Shown piece by piece: positions 47,357-55,896 of a stretch of DNA of 64,000 nucleotides. Each line of letters begins with the position of its first letter. Positions within the stretch are counted from its first letter, which is position 1. Source of the DNA: Streptomyces spirodelae (GTDB taxonomy: Bacteria > Actinomycetota > Actinomycetes > Streptomycetales > Streptomycetaceae); contig NZ_JAFFZN010000009.1 of the NCBI RefSeq assembly GCF_017676385.1, positions 1-64,000 on the forward strand, read 5' to 3'. A model generated the notes under the pieces. It saw nothing but the letters and a program-made list of their open reading frames with translations, had not been told where the DNA came from and did no database searches. The position numbers and the translations under genes were made by a program.

Positions 47357-48451
47357 TCAGCAGATGCGGGGCAGTTGTTCGCCCAGTGGCAGATCGACCA
47401 CGCGGGTGCCGCCGAGCCCGGTCCGGGCGACGACCATCCCCGGATGCTCCGTGACGCACTCGCCGACCACGGTGGCCTCGGCCCCCAGCGGGTGCGCCCG
47501 CATCGCGGCGAGCACGGCGTCCGCCTCGGCGCGCGGCACGAAGGCCAGCAGCTTGCCCTCGTTGGCGACGTACAGCGGGTCCAGGCCCAGCATCGAGCAG
47601 GCGCTCGCGACCTGTTCGGGCACCGGTACGGCACGCTCCTGGAGGACGACGCCGACCGAGGCGGCCGCCGCGATCTCGTTGAGCGCCGCCGCGACGCCGC
47701 CGCGCGTGGGGTCGCGGAGCACGTGCAGCTCGCGGGTGACGGCCAGCATGTCGGCGACCAGGCCGCCGAGGGCCGCGCAGTCGCTCTCGATGCCGACCTC
47801 GAACTCCAGCCCCTCGCGCCGGCTCAGCACCGCCACCCCGTGCACCCCGATGGCACCGCTGACGATGATCACATCGCCGGGTGCGGCGCGCTGCGGGCGG
47901 ATGTCGACGCCGTGTGGGATCACCCCGATCCCGGCGGTGTTGAGGTAGATCCCGTCGCCGCGCCCCGCCTCCACGACCTTGGTGTCCCCGGTGGCGATCT
48001 CCACCCCGGCGGTCCTGGCCGCCGTGCCCAGCGCCTCGGAGACGCGCGCCACCAGCTCCAGCTCCACGCCCTCCTCCAGGATGAAGCCGCAGGAGAGATA
48101 GGCGGGCCTCGCCCCGCTCATCGCCAGGTCGTTGACGGTGCCGTTGACGGCCAGGTCGCCGATGCTGCCGCCGGGGAAGAACAGCGGGCGCACCACGTAG
48201 GAGTCGGTGGAGAACGCCAGCCGTACGCCGTCGACCTCCAGCGCCGCCGAGTCGGCCAGCGGCGCCAGCGCGGGCCCGCCGAAAGCGGGCGCGAAGACGT
48301 GCTCGACCAGCTCGGCCGAGAGTGCGCCGCCCCCGCCGTGGCCCATCACGACGCGATCCCCGCCGCGCAGCGGCGCCGGACACGTCCAGCCGGAGAAGTC
48401 TGCGGCCGTCTCAGCCGTCTCAGCCGCCTCAGCCGTCTCGGTGCTAGTCAC
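47357..48451 (-). CDS. hypE: HypE, carbamoyl-dehydratase making the cyanide ligand
   Basis: ATP-dependent dehydration of the carbamoyl group on its C-terminal Cys gives thiocyanate, the source of CN ligands. 364 residues of PurM-like fold: [60 protein letters not shown]. It ends LPRIC, with the essential terminal Cys364 intact. GTG 48451 overlaps hypD by 8 nt and follows GGAGG. An N-terminal TAEAAET-rich stretch (about 3-18) is extra. Confidence 0.96.
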   Translation of the reverse strand: MTSTETAEAAETAETAADFSGWTCPAPLRGGDRVVMGHGGGGALSAELVEHVFAPAFGGPALAPLADSAALEVDGVRLAFSTDSYVVRPLFFPGGSIGDLAVNGTVNDLAMSGARPAYLSCGFILEEGVELELVARVSEALGTAARTAGVEIATGDTKVVEAGRGDGIYLNTAGIGVIPHGVDIRPQRAAPGDVIIVSGAIGVHGVAVLSRREGLEFEVGIESDCAALGGLVADMLAVTRELHVLRDPTRGGVAAALNEIAAAASVGVVLQERAVPVPEQVASACSMLGLDPLYVANEGKLLAFVPRAEADAVLAAMRAHPLGAEATVVGECVTEHPGMVVARTGLGGTRVVDLPLGEQLPRIC

Positions 48452-49571
48452 GGGTGCTCGCCTCCAGTGGTGCGGTCGTCTTCCCGCCGAGCCGGCGGTA
48501 GAGGTAGTAGGCGGCGCAGGCACCCTCGCTGGAGACCATCGTGGCGCCGAGCGGGGTGCGCGGCGTACAGGTGGTGCCGAACGCCTCGCACTCGTGCGGC
48601 TTCAGCAGCCCTTGCAGCACCTCACCGCTGCGGCAGGCCGCGGGTTCCTTGGTGGTGACACCCTCGACGCTGAAGCGGTGCTCCGCGTCGTACTCCCGGT
48701 AGCGCGGGGCCAGCCGCCAGCCGCTGTCCGGGATGACGCCGATGCCGCGCCAGCCGCGGTCGCACGTGGTGAACACCTCGTCCAGCATCGCCCTGGCCGC
48801 CGGGTTGCCCTGGGCCACCACGGCGCGCGGATAGGCGTTCTCCACCGTGTGCCGGCCCGCCTCCAGCTGGCGCACCGCGCGGCGTACACCCTCCAGGATG
48901 TCCAGCGGTTCGAACCCGGTGACGACGATGGGCACCTCGAAGCGCTCCGCCAGCGCCGGGTACTCCTCGGTCCCCATGACGCTGCACACGTGCCCGGCCG
49001 CCAGGAAGGCACGCACCCGGCTGTCGGGGGCGCGCATGATGGCCTCGATGGCGGGCGGTACCCGCACGTGCGAGACCAGCAGACTGAAGTTGCGCAGTCC
49101 CAGCTTCGCCGCCTGGTGCACGGCCATCGCGTTGGGCGGTGCCGTGGTCTCGAAGCCGATACCGAAGAAGACCACCTCCCGGTCCGGGTTCTGCCGGGCG
49201 AGGGCGAGCGCGTCCAGCGGTGAGTAGACGACCCGGACGTCACCGCCCTGAGAGCGGACCTGGAACAGGTCGCGGCCGGTTCCCGGGACCCGCAGCATGT
49301 CGCCGAAGGAGCAGAAGATCACCTCGGGTCTCGACGCGATCTCCAGTGCCTTGTCGATCAGTTCGAGCGGGGTGACGCACACCGGGCACCCGGGACCGTG
49401 GATCAGTTCCAGCTCCTCGGGCAGCAACTGGTCGATGCCGTGCCGGATGATGGAGTGCGTCTGGCCGCCGCACACTTCCATCAGCGCCCAGGGCCTGGTG
49501 ACGGTGGCGTGGATGTCCTCCAGCAGCCGTTCGGCCAGCATGGGGTCCTGGAACTCCTCGATGTACTTCAC
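48444..49571 (-). CDS. hypD: HypD, Fe-S scaffold for Fe(CN)2CO assembly
   Basis: 375 residues. Conserved Cys motifs are all present: [34 protein letters not shown], and the C-terminal Cys set in [29 protein letters not shown]. It works in complex with HypC to build the iron group. The GTG at 49571 overlaps the hypC stop by 4 nt; upstream frame extension to 49778 is inside hypC and rejected. Confidence 0.96.
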   Translation of the reverse strand: MKYIEEFQDPMLAERLLEDIHATVTRPWALMEVCGGQTHSIIRHGIDQLLPEELELIHGPGCPVCVTPLELIDKALEIASRPEVIFCSFGDMLRVPGTGRDLFQVRSQGGDVRVVYSPLDALALARQNPDREVVFFGIGFETTAPPNAMAVHQAAKLGLRNFSLLVSHVRVPPAIEAIMRAPDSRVRAFLAAGHVCSVMGTEEYPALAERFEVPIVVTGFEPLDILEGVRRAVRQLEAGRHTVENAYPRAVVAQGNPAARAMLDEVFTTCDRGWRGIGVIPDSGWRLAPRYREYDAEHRFSVEGVTTKEPAACRSGEVLQGLLKPHECEAFGTTCTPRTPLGATMVSSEGACAAYYLYRRLGGKTTAPLEASTRD

Positions 49572-49873
49572 AGCCGCACCTCCCGCTGGGCGTCTTCGGG
49601 CTGTCCCATGTCCGCCGCCGCCTGCCAGGGATCGCCGAACTCCTCCTCCAGCAGCCCGAGGTTCTCGAACAGTTCGAGCGTCTGCCGTGCCGACTCCTCG
49701 TCCAGCCGCTGCAGCGCGAAGCCGACGTGGACGATCGTGTACTCGCCGACCCGCAGGTCGGGCACGTACTCCAGGCACACCTCCTTGACCACTCCGCCGA
49801 AGTCGACGGACGCCATCCGGGTGCCGTCACGCTCCTCGGTCCGCAGGACCTTGCCGGGTACCGCCAGACACAT
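49568..49873 (-). CDS. hypC: HypC chaperone
   Basis: 101 residues, MCLAVPGKV start with Cys2 that carries the Fe(CN)2CO group to the hydrogenase large subunit. The core ends near residue 75; a further 25 residues ([25 protein letters not shown]) extend beyond the E. coli length. Tightly coupled to hypD, 23 nt after hypF. Confidence 0.95.
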   Translation of the reverse strand: MCLAVPGKVLRTEERDGTRMASVDFGGVVKEVCLEYVPDLRVGEYTIVHVGFALQRLDEESARQTLELFENLGLLEEEFGDPWQAAADMGQPEDAQREVRL

Positions 49874-49896
49874 GGCCTCTCCTCGATCGCTGGTGG

Positions 49897-52308
49897 TCAG
49901 TGCGCCGCGGCACCCGTCAGCGCCGCAGAACTCGTCCTGCCCGGCTGCTCACGCGCCGCGACCACGAGCTGGCCCAGGGCCAGACCGCCGTCCCCGGGCG
50001 GGACGAGCCGGTGCCGCAGCACCGTGAAACCGTCCGCGCGCAGCCCGCGCAGGCAGCTGACGGACAGCACCGCGTTGGCGAACACGCCGCCCGTCAGCGC
50101 CACGGTCTCCACTCCGTGCCGCTCGCGCGCCGCCGCGCAGGTTCGCCGGACCAGCGCAGCGACGGCCGCGTGGAACCGTGCCGCGATCACTTCCGGCGGG
50201 ACGCCCGCGCGCAGTTCGTCGGCCACGGCCGCCAGCAGCGGACCGGGATCGGCCAGCAGCGCGCCTTCGGCTCCTCCGGGCAGCAGCGGGAACTCGTAGG
50301 CCGCGGGCTGCTCCTCGCCGTGCGCTGCCGCGGCCGCCTCCAGCTCGATGGCGGCCTGGGCCTCGTAGCCCGACCGGTGGCAGATGCCGGTCAGCGAGGA
50401 GACGGCGTCGAAGAGCCGCCCCATGCTGGAGGTCGGCACACAGTGCAGGCTCCGCTCCAGCTGGCGCCGCAGCACTTGGAGTTCGGCCGCCGGGCAGGCA
50501 GCTACGGGCGGCAGCTCCGCCTCCCAGGGGAGCCCCGCAGCCCACAGCCGGGCCAGCGCTGTCCGGTAGGGGTGACGGACGGCCGCGTCGCCGCCGGGCA
50601 GCGGCGCGTACCGCAGGTGCGCGAAGCGGCGGTAGCCGTCGTAGTCGGCGAGCAGGAACTCGCCGCCCCACACCGCGCCGTCGTCGCCGTACCCGGTCCC
50701 GTCGAAGGCGACGCCGAGCACCTTGCGGGAGCCGTCCAGGCCGTTCTCGGCCATCGCGGAGGCGATATGGGCGTGGTGGTGCTGGACGCGGTGCAGCGGC
50801 CGGCCGTCCGCGTTCCGCTCGGCCCACCGCGCGGAGCGGTAGCCGGGGTGGCGGTCGGCGACCAGCAGCCGGGGTGCGACACCGGTGATGCCCTCCAACT
50901 GCTCCTCGGCGCGCTCGAAGGCCCGCAGCGTGGCGAGGTCGTCCATGTCCCCGATGTGCGCCGACAGCCAGGCGTGCCGCCCCTGGCCCAGGCAGAAGGT
51001 GTTCTTCAGGTCCCCGCCGACGGCGAGCGCCGGGCGCACCGGCACCGGCAGCGCGATGGGCAGCGGTGCGTACCCGCGCGAGCGGCGCACCGGCAGCTCC
51101 TCGCCCGCCAGGACGCGCACCACCGAGTCGTCGCACGGCACTTGGATGGGTCGGTCGTGACCGAGGAAGGCGTCCGCGAGGTGGGCCAGCCGCGCAAGCG
51201 CCTCGTCCTCGTCGGTGACGATGGGCTCGCCGCCGAGGTTGCCGCTGGTCAGCACCAGCAGCCGGGGCCCTGGCCGGTCGCCGGGCAGACAGCCCGCGAG
51301 CAGGTGGTGCAGTGGGGTGTAGGGCAGCATGACGCCCAGGTCGGGGCTGCCGGGCGCGACGGCGGCGGCGAGCCCGGGCCCGGTGCCGCTCGCCTCGGCG
51401 CGTCTGCGCAGCAGCACGATGGGGCGGCGGCCTCCCGTCAGCAGCGCGCGCTCGGCCGGGCCGACGACGGCGAGGTGCTCGATGTCGGCCACCTTCCCGG
51501 CCAGCACCGCGAACGGCTTGTGGCCGCGCGCCTTGCGGCGGCGCAGCAGCCGCACCGCCTCCTCGTTCCCGGCGTCGCACGCCAGGTGGTAGCCGCCCAG
51601 CCCCTTGACGGCCACCACCGCACCGCCCGCCAGCAGCCGCCGGGCCTCGGCCACCGGGTCGCCGGGGAACTCGCTCCAGCCCGGCCCCGGGGCCGCCGGA
51701 AGCAGCAGCCGGGCGCGGGGCCCGCAGTCGTGGCAGGAGACCGGCTGGGCGTGGAAGCGCCGGTCGGCCGGGTCCTCGTACTCGCGGGCGCACCGCTCGC
51801 ACATCGCGAAGCGGGCCATCGTGGTGTTGGCCCGGTCGTAGGGCAGGCCGGTGACGATGGTGAAGCGCGGCCCGCAGTCGGTGCACGTGAGGAAGGGGTG
51901 CCGGTAGCGGCGGTCCGCAGGGTCGGCCAGCTCCCGCAGGCACGCCCGGCAGGTGGCCATGTCCGGGGCGACCAGCGTGCGGCGCTCCCCGCCGGAGCGC
52001 GAGGCGACGATACGGAAGCCCGAGGTGCCCACCGGCGGCAGCGGCTGGTGGGTGACCGATTCGACGACGGCCAGCGGCGGTGCCTCGGCGCCGATCCGCT
52101 CCCGGAAGGCGGCGACCGCCTCCCAGGCACCCTCCACCTCGGCCACCACGCCCTCACCGGTGTTGGTGACATGGCCGGAGAGTCCCAGCCCCTCGGCGAG
52201 CGCGTAGACGTACGGGCGGAACCCGACGCCCTGCACCACGCCCCGGACCAGGACGCGGCTGCGCTCGGCGCTCCCGGCCCCGGCCCCGGCGACGTCAGCC
52301 TTGGACAT
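49897..52308 (-). CDS. hypF: HypF carbamoyltransferase
   Basis: Transfers a carbamoyl group from carbamoyl phosphate to HypE. 803 residues: acylphosphatase domain (about 17-100; LVRGVVQGVGFRPYVYALAEG), two Cys4 zinc fingers (CRACLRELAD..CTDCGP and CERCAREYED..CHDCGP), YrdC-like domain (KGLGGYHLACDAGNEEAVRLLR) and a Kae1-like domain (HHHAHIASAMAENG, VAFDGTGYGDDGAVWGGEFL, GGVFAN). ATG 52308 overlaps the hypB stop by 14 nt. Confidence 0.97.
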   Translation of the reverse strand: MSKADVAGAGAGSAERSRVLVRGVVQGVGFRPYVYALAEGLGLSGHVTNTGEGVVAEVEGAWEAVAAFRERIGAEAPPLAVVESVTHQPLPPVGTSGFRIVASRSGGERRTLVAPDMATCRACLRELADPADRRYRHPFLTCTDCGPRFTIVTGLPYDRANTTMARFAMCERCAREYEDPADRRFHAQPVSCHDCGPRARLLLPAAPGPGWSEFPGDPVAEARRLLAGGAVVAVKGLGGYHLACDAGNEEAVRLLRRRKARGHKPFAVLAGKVADIEHLAVVGPAERALLTGGRRPIVLLRRRAEASGTGPGLAAAVAPGSPDLGVMLPYTPLHHLLAGCLPGDRPGPRLLVLTSGNLGGEPIVTDEDEALARLAHLADAFLGHDRPIQVPCDDSVVRVLAGEELPVRRSRGYAPLPIALPVPVRPALAVGGDLKNTFCLGQGRHAWLSAHIGDMDDLATLRAFERAEEQLEGITGVAPRLLVADRHPGYRSARWAERNADGRPLHRVQHHHAHIASAMAENGLDGSRKVLGVAFDGTGYGDDGAVWGGEFLLADYDGYRRFAHLRYAPLPGGDAAVRHPYRTALARLWAAGLPWEAELPPVAACPAAELQVLRRQLERSLHCVPTSSMGRLFDAVSSLTGICHRSGYEAQAAIELEAAAAAHGEEQPAAYEFPLLPGGAEGALLADPGPLLAAVADELRAGVPPEVIAARFHAAVAALVRRTCAAARERHGVETVALTGGVFANAVLSVSCLRGLRADGFTVLRHRLVPPGDGGLALGQLVVAAREQPGRTSSAALTGAAAH

Positions 52309-53101
52309 GCGCGTGGGGCTCGGCGTGCGGGTGGGGCTCGGCGTGCGGGTGGGGCCCGGAGTGTGCGTGGGGCTCGGCGTGCGCGTGCGAGTCGCCGGGG
52401 GCGTGCTCTCTCGCCTGGCGGGCCATCACCGGGCGGTGCACCGCGGCTCCTTCGCCCACCGACAGCGCCCGCTCCAGGAGCGTGCCGAGGTTCAGCCCGG
52501 TGCGTGCCGAGGTTTCGAGGACCTCGACGCCGGGGTTGACCTGCCGCACATTGGCCAGGAACGCCTCACGGTCGAAGCCGGCCGCCTGCGCCAGGTCCTG
52601 CTTGGTGACGACCACCAACTGCGCCAGCCCGAAGGCCGTGGGGTACTTCAGCGGCTTGTCCTCGCCCTCGGTCACCGAGGCGAGAACCACGCGCAGCGAC
52701 TCACCGAGGTCGTAGGAGGCGGGGCAGACCAGGTTGCCCACGTTCTCCACGAACAGCAGCCGCGTGTTCTTGGGCAGCCAGCCGGCCAGGTGCCCGGCGA
52801 GCATCTCCGCCTCCAGGTGGCACAGCCCGTCCGTCAGCACCTGCTTGACCGGTACCCCGGAACGGGCCAGCCGCCGCGCATCGTTCTCGGTGGCCAGGTC
52901 GGCGGTCAGCGCCGCAGCGGGCAGGCCGCGCTCTCGCGCCAGCCGCAGCTCCGCCTCCAGCAGAGCGGTCTTTCCGCTGCCCGGGCTGGAGAGCAGATTG
53001 ACGGCGACGGTTCCCCGCGCGGCCAGCTCGGTGCGCAGCCGCTCGGCACGGCTGTCGTTCCGCTCCAGTACGGCCTGGCGCAGATCGGTGAGACGGCACA
53101 T
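52295..53101 (-). CDS. hypB: HypB GTPase, nickel insertion, with C-terminal histidine tail
   Basis: SIMIBI GTPase that with HypA delivers nickel to the hydrogenase. 268 residues; P-loop SSPGSGKT (38-45), DLATENDARRL, FVENVGNLVCPASYDLG with the metal-site Cys/His, VTKQDL. The nickel-storage histidine stretch sits at the C-terminus (11 His in the last 36 residues, in AEPHAH/AEPHPH repeats) rather than at the N-terminus as in most long HypB proteins. ATG 53101 is 4 nt after hypA; a TTG at 53119 is rejected. Confidence 0.95.
   Translation of the reverse strand: MCRLTDLRQAVLERNDSRAERLRTELAARGTVAVNLLSSPGSGKTALLEAELRLARERGLPAAALTADLATENDARRLARSGVPVKQVLTDGLCHLEAEMLAGHLAGWLPKNTRLLFVENVGNLVCPASYDLGESLRVVLASVTEGEDKPLKYPTAFGLAQLVVVTKQDLAQAAGFDREAFLANVRQVNPGVEVLETSARTGLNLGTLLERALSVGEGAAVHRPVMARQAREHAPGDSHAHAEPHAHSGPHPHAEPHPHAEPHAHVQG
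52321..52356 (-). repeat. 18-bp tandem repeats encoding the HypB histidine tail
   Basis: Two adjacent 18-bp copies (52321-52338 and 52339-52356, one mismatch) encode AEPHPH units; degenerate copies flank them. The tail length may vary by slippage. Confidence 0.85.
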
Positions 53102-53105
53102 GGCT

Positions 53106-53486
53106 TCACAGCTCCTCAAGGGCTAGGGCGTGCCGGGGGTCATGGACCCACCGCACACCGGCGATCTGCAGCTCGCGGCCGGACAGCAGCTCGGTACGGG
53201 AGTCACCGCACTGCTCGCAGCACAGCCGCGGGGGCATACCCGTGGCCCACTCACGCGCGCAGGAGGCACAGCGCGCGAGACCCGGCACGTGTTCGGTCAC
53301 CAGTTCAGCGCCGTCCAGCACGGTCCCCTCGCAGGCGAGCCCGAACGAGAAGCGCAGCGCCTCGGGGACGACGCCGGCGAGCTCACCCACCCGCAGGGTC
53401 ACCGCCTCGACGCCCACGGCGGCGTGCTCCCGCGCCGCCTCCTCGACCTGGCAGACCACTGCCATCGCGATGGACATCTCGTGCAT
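53106..53486 (-). CDS. hypA: HypA nickel chaperone
   Basis: 126 residues. MHEMSIAMAVV carries the nickel-binding N-terminus with His2; the structural zinc site is CASCAREW and CCEQCG (two CxxC). Works with HypB, whose gene begins 4 nt after the stop. ATG 53486 is 46 nt downstream of the endopeptidase gene. Confidence 0.95.
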   Translation of the reverse strand: MHEMSIAMAVVCQVEEAAREHAAVGVEAVTLRVGELAGVVPEALRFSFGLACEGTVLDGAELVTEHVPGLARCASCAREWATGMPPRLCCEQCGDSRTELLSGRELQIAGVRWVHDPRHALALEEL

Positions 53487-53532
53487 CGGTCACTTCCCCT
53501 GCGCGGTACGGACCAGGCTGCGGCCCGCACCA

Positions 53533-54123
53533 TTACAGGGGCGCCGGTGGCCGCCCCTCCGCCGCCACGCCGCTGTTCCGGTCGGCCGTCCGCCGTTCGG
53601 CCGCCCCGCGCCCGGACGGGTCCTCCAGCAGTCGCAGCACCGACTCCACCGCCTCGTCGACGGCGGCCGCCACCGGCGCGCTCAGCCCGATTCCCTCCGT
53701 GAGATCCGCCGGTTCGCAGCCGACGACGAAGACCCGCCGGGGCGCACTGCCACCGATGCCCGTACGCAGCGTCTCCAGCAGGGCGAGCACGGCGTCGGGC
53801 GTCATACGGTGCCCGTCGACCACCGGTACCTCGTCCGGGGCGGCGCGGTCCTGCTCGGTCACCTCGATCAGCCGCACGGTGCCGGGCGTGCCGCCGCGGT
53901 GCACGGCGTCGACCAGGATCAGCGTGTCGCAGCCGTCCAGCGCCTGGTACGCCAGGTGGACGCCCCGCACACCGATGTCGACGGCCTCCACGTGCGGGGG
54001 CAGCGGGCGCCGCGCCAGCCGCTGGACGACCTCGACGCCGAAGCCGTCGTCGCCCAGGAAGACATTGCCGATCCCCGCGACGAGAGTGCGCTCGGACGGC
54101 TCGGGGGAGGGGGAGGCGGTCAT
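53533..54123 (-). CDS. Hydrogenase maturation endopeptidase (HyaD/HupD family)
   Basis: Cuts the C-terminal tail of the hydrogenase large subunit after nickel is inserted. 196 residues; signature VAGIGNVFLGDDGFGVEVVQRL (15-36) includes an acidic nickel-sensing residue; ILVDAVHRGGTPGTVR and VDGHRMTPDAVLALL supply the others. The C-terminal 40 residues are low-complexity. Its presence implies that the genome encodes a cleavable large subunit, although none is in the window. ATG 54123 follows GGAG. Confidence 0.92.
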   Translation of the reverse strand: MTASPSPEPSERTLVAGIGNVFLGDDGFGVEVVQRLARRPLPPHVEAVDIGVRGVHLAYQALDGCDTLILVDAVHRGGTPGTVRLIEVTEQDRAAPDEVPVVDGHRMTPDAVLALLETLRTGIGGSAPRRVFVVGCEPADLTEGIGLSAPVAAAVDEAVESVLRLLEDPSGRGAAERRTADRNSGVAAEGRPPAPL

Positions 54124-54221
54124 ACGGACTCCGGGGACGGGCGGTTCGGTACGGCATCCGGGCGCCGTACCGAACCGCGCGGAAGGGAATCGGAAGCGAA
54201 CGCGGACAGGAAGCGGCGGCT

Positions 54222-54740
54222 TCAGGCGTGCTCCAGCACCGGCGACTCGTCGGTGGCTGCGAGCGCGCCCGGCGCGGGGCGCCAGCGGTCGGTGCCGTCC
54301 TGCTCGGCCAGCCCGTGCTCGGCCAGGCCCTGCAGGTGCTTGAGCACGGTGCGCTCCTGGTACCCGACGGCGGCGGCCAGCTCCTCGACCGTCGTTCCGC
54401 GCGCACCGGCCTCCCGCACCCGCTCCCAGGTCCGCCCCGCGCTCTGTCCGAGCCCGCCGTCCCGCACGGGCGTACGGAACAACTCGCCGACCGCCTGGGG
54501 CGTACGGGTGCCTGCGGCTTCGGCGGCGGCTTGCGGTGCGTTTGCCTGCGGCGCCGGTGTCTGCGTGGGCGCGGTCCCGTGCGAGGTCTCCGGTGCGGGC
54601 GCCGGGCGCGGCGCGGGCGCGTCCGGGAGGTCGCCCGGCGTCCCGGTCGCCCGGGCGGCCCTCGCCCGGGTGGCGGAGGCGACCGGGCGGGGAGTGCGGT
54701 TGACCCGGCGGTGCTTGCGTCCTTTCTGCCGCTTGCTCAT
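54222..54740 (-). CDS. Winged-helix protein heading the hyp operon
   Basis: 172 residues. The N-terminus is very basic (MSKRQKGRKHRRVNRTPR), followed by a Pro/Ala-rich linker to about 95, and a C-terminal MarR/ArsR-like winged helix (GRTWERVREAGARGTTVEELAAAVGYQERTVLKHLQGLAEHGLAEQDG). It may be the operon regulator or a DNA-tethered accessory factor; I know no characterised homologue. It lies 98 nt before the endopeptidase gene. Confidence 0.75.
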   Translation of the reverse strand: MSKRQKGRKHRRVNRTPRPVASATRARAARATGTPGDLPDAPAPRPAPAPETSHGTAPTQTPAPQANAPQAAAEAAGTRTPQAVGELFRTPVRDGGLGQSAGRTWERVREAGARGTTVEELAAAVGYQERTVLKHLQGLAEHGLAEQDGTDRWRPAPGALAATDESPVLEHA

Positions 54741-54842
54741 CGCGCGCCCGCCTCTCCGTGGTGCAGCTCAGTGGCCAGAGACGGAAGGGGGTGTCGTTGT
54801 GCAGTGATCATGTGGGGCTTAACGAACGACCCCGCCCACGGT

Positions 54843-54856
54843 CGATCGGCCGATCG
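54843..54856. promoter_or_regulatory. 14-bp palindrome upstream of the hyp operon
   Basis: CGATCGGCCGATCG, perfect, about 100 nt before the winged-helix gene and in the gap after the LuxR gene. Candidate operator; in GC-rich DNA a 14-bp palindrome can arise by chance. Confidence 0.35.
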
Positions 54857-54929
54857 GGGCTTGGTCGTATCCGGGAGGGCACGCGGCCCGTCAGGGGCGG
54901 ACCCGACCCGGACCCGGACCCTGAACCGA

Positions 54930-55883
54930 TCAGGGCAGCAGCCCGTGCCGGCGGGCTGCTGCCACCGCATGGTGGCGGCTGTGCACGCCGAGCTTCCGGG
55001 TGGCGCTGCGCAGATACGCCTTGACCGTCTCCGGCTCAAGACCCAGGTACTGGCCCACCTCCGCGTTGGTGCAGCCGAGTGCGACGTGGGAGAGGACGTC
55101 GAGCTCGCGCGGGGAGAGACGCGGACGCTCCACGGCGGCACCCGGCAGTCCGGCGGAGCCGCCCCCGCCCCCGGTCTCGATCCCGGCATGCAGGAACCGG
55201 TCGCAGGCCCGGCGCAGCCGATCCCGCAGGGCCGCGTCCTCGATCTCCTGTGCGATACCGCGCAGTTCGGCGTGCAGGTCCCGCAGCGCGTCCAGCCCCG
55301 GCGCCGGGGGCTGCTCGGGCGGGGCCTCGGCCGCGGCCTCCAGCAGCCTCACGCGCCGGTCCACCTCGTCGCGTACGGCGATCTCGCCCGCCAGCCGGCG
55401 TGCGGCGTCCACCAGCGCGGCCGTCGTCCGGTCGCCGAGCGGTGCCGCGTCCCGGGCGGCGGCGTAGAGCACACCCCGCACCCCGCCCCGCACGGTGACC
55501 GGCGCCGCCACGATCGCGCGGATGCCCTCGCGCTGCACCGGGCTGTCGTAGTCGTGGGTGATGGTCGTGGCCGGCACGTAGTCGCTCACCGCGTACGGGC
55601 GCTGGTGCGTCAGGACGTAGCCGCCCAGCCCCCGGCCCGGTCCCACGCGCAGGCCGCGCATCGAGTCGGTGAGTGTGCCGGTGAACTCGGTCAGCCGCAG
55701 CGCCCCCTCGGTCACCTCGCCGCCGAAGACCGTGCGCACGCCTGTACGTCGCCGCGCCAGACTGAGCGCGTGGCGGAACGCGTCGGTGTCGTCCGGCCGC
55801 AGCGGGGACCGGGGCGGCGGCACCGGGCCGCCAGGTGTGCGGGGGCGGAAACGGTCGGGTGAAGGCAACCTCGACTCCTCCAC
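54930..55883 (-). CDS. GAF-domain LuxR-family regulator
   Basis: 317 residues. A GAF-like sensor domain spans about 30-180 (GRGLGGYVLTHQRPYAVSDYV, IRAIVAAPVTVRGGVRGVLYAA); a helical linker follows, then a LuxR HTH at about 250-310 (LSPRELDVLSHVALGCTNAEVGQYLGLEPETVKAYLRSATRKLG). GTG 55883. It begins 13 nt after the acyl-CoA synthetase gene, so the pair forms an operon; the sensor may respond to an aromatic or acyl acid handled by the enzyme. Confidence 0.92.
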   Translation of the reverse strand: MEESRLPSPDRFRPRTPGGPVPPPRSPLRPDDTDAFRHALSLARRRTGVRTVFGGEVTEGALRLTEFTGTLTDSMRGLRVGPGRGLGGYVLTHQRPYAVSDYVPATTITHDYDSPVQREGIRAIVAAPVTVRGGVRGVLYAAARDAAPLGDRTTAALVDAARRLAGEIAVRDEVDRRVRLLEAAAEAPPEQPPAPGLDALRDLHAELRGIAQEIEDAALRDRLRRACDRFLHAGIETGGGGGSAGLPGAAVERPRLSPRELDVLSHVALGCTNAEVGQYLGLEPETVKAYLRSATRKLGVHSRHHAVAAARRHGLLP

Positions 55884-55896
55884 TGCGCAGCAGCGC

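Noticed and set aside
47289..48383. In-frame upstream extension of hypX across hypE
   Set aside because: Low-complexity Arg/Gly sequence; hypX similarity and AGGAGG place the start at 47288.
49900..52539. Open frame of about 880 codons opposite hypF
   Set aside because: Antisense shadow; hypF is a complete, motif-rich protein across the whole stretch.
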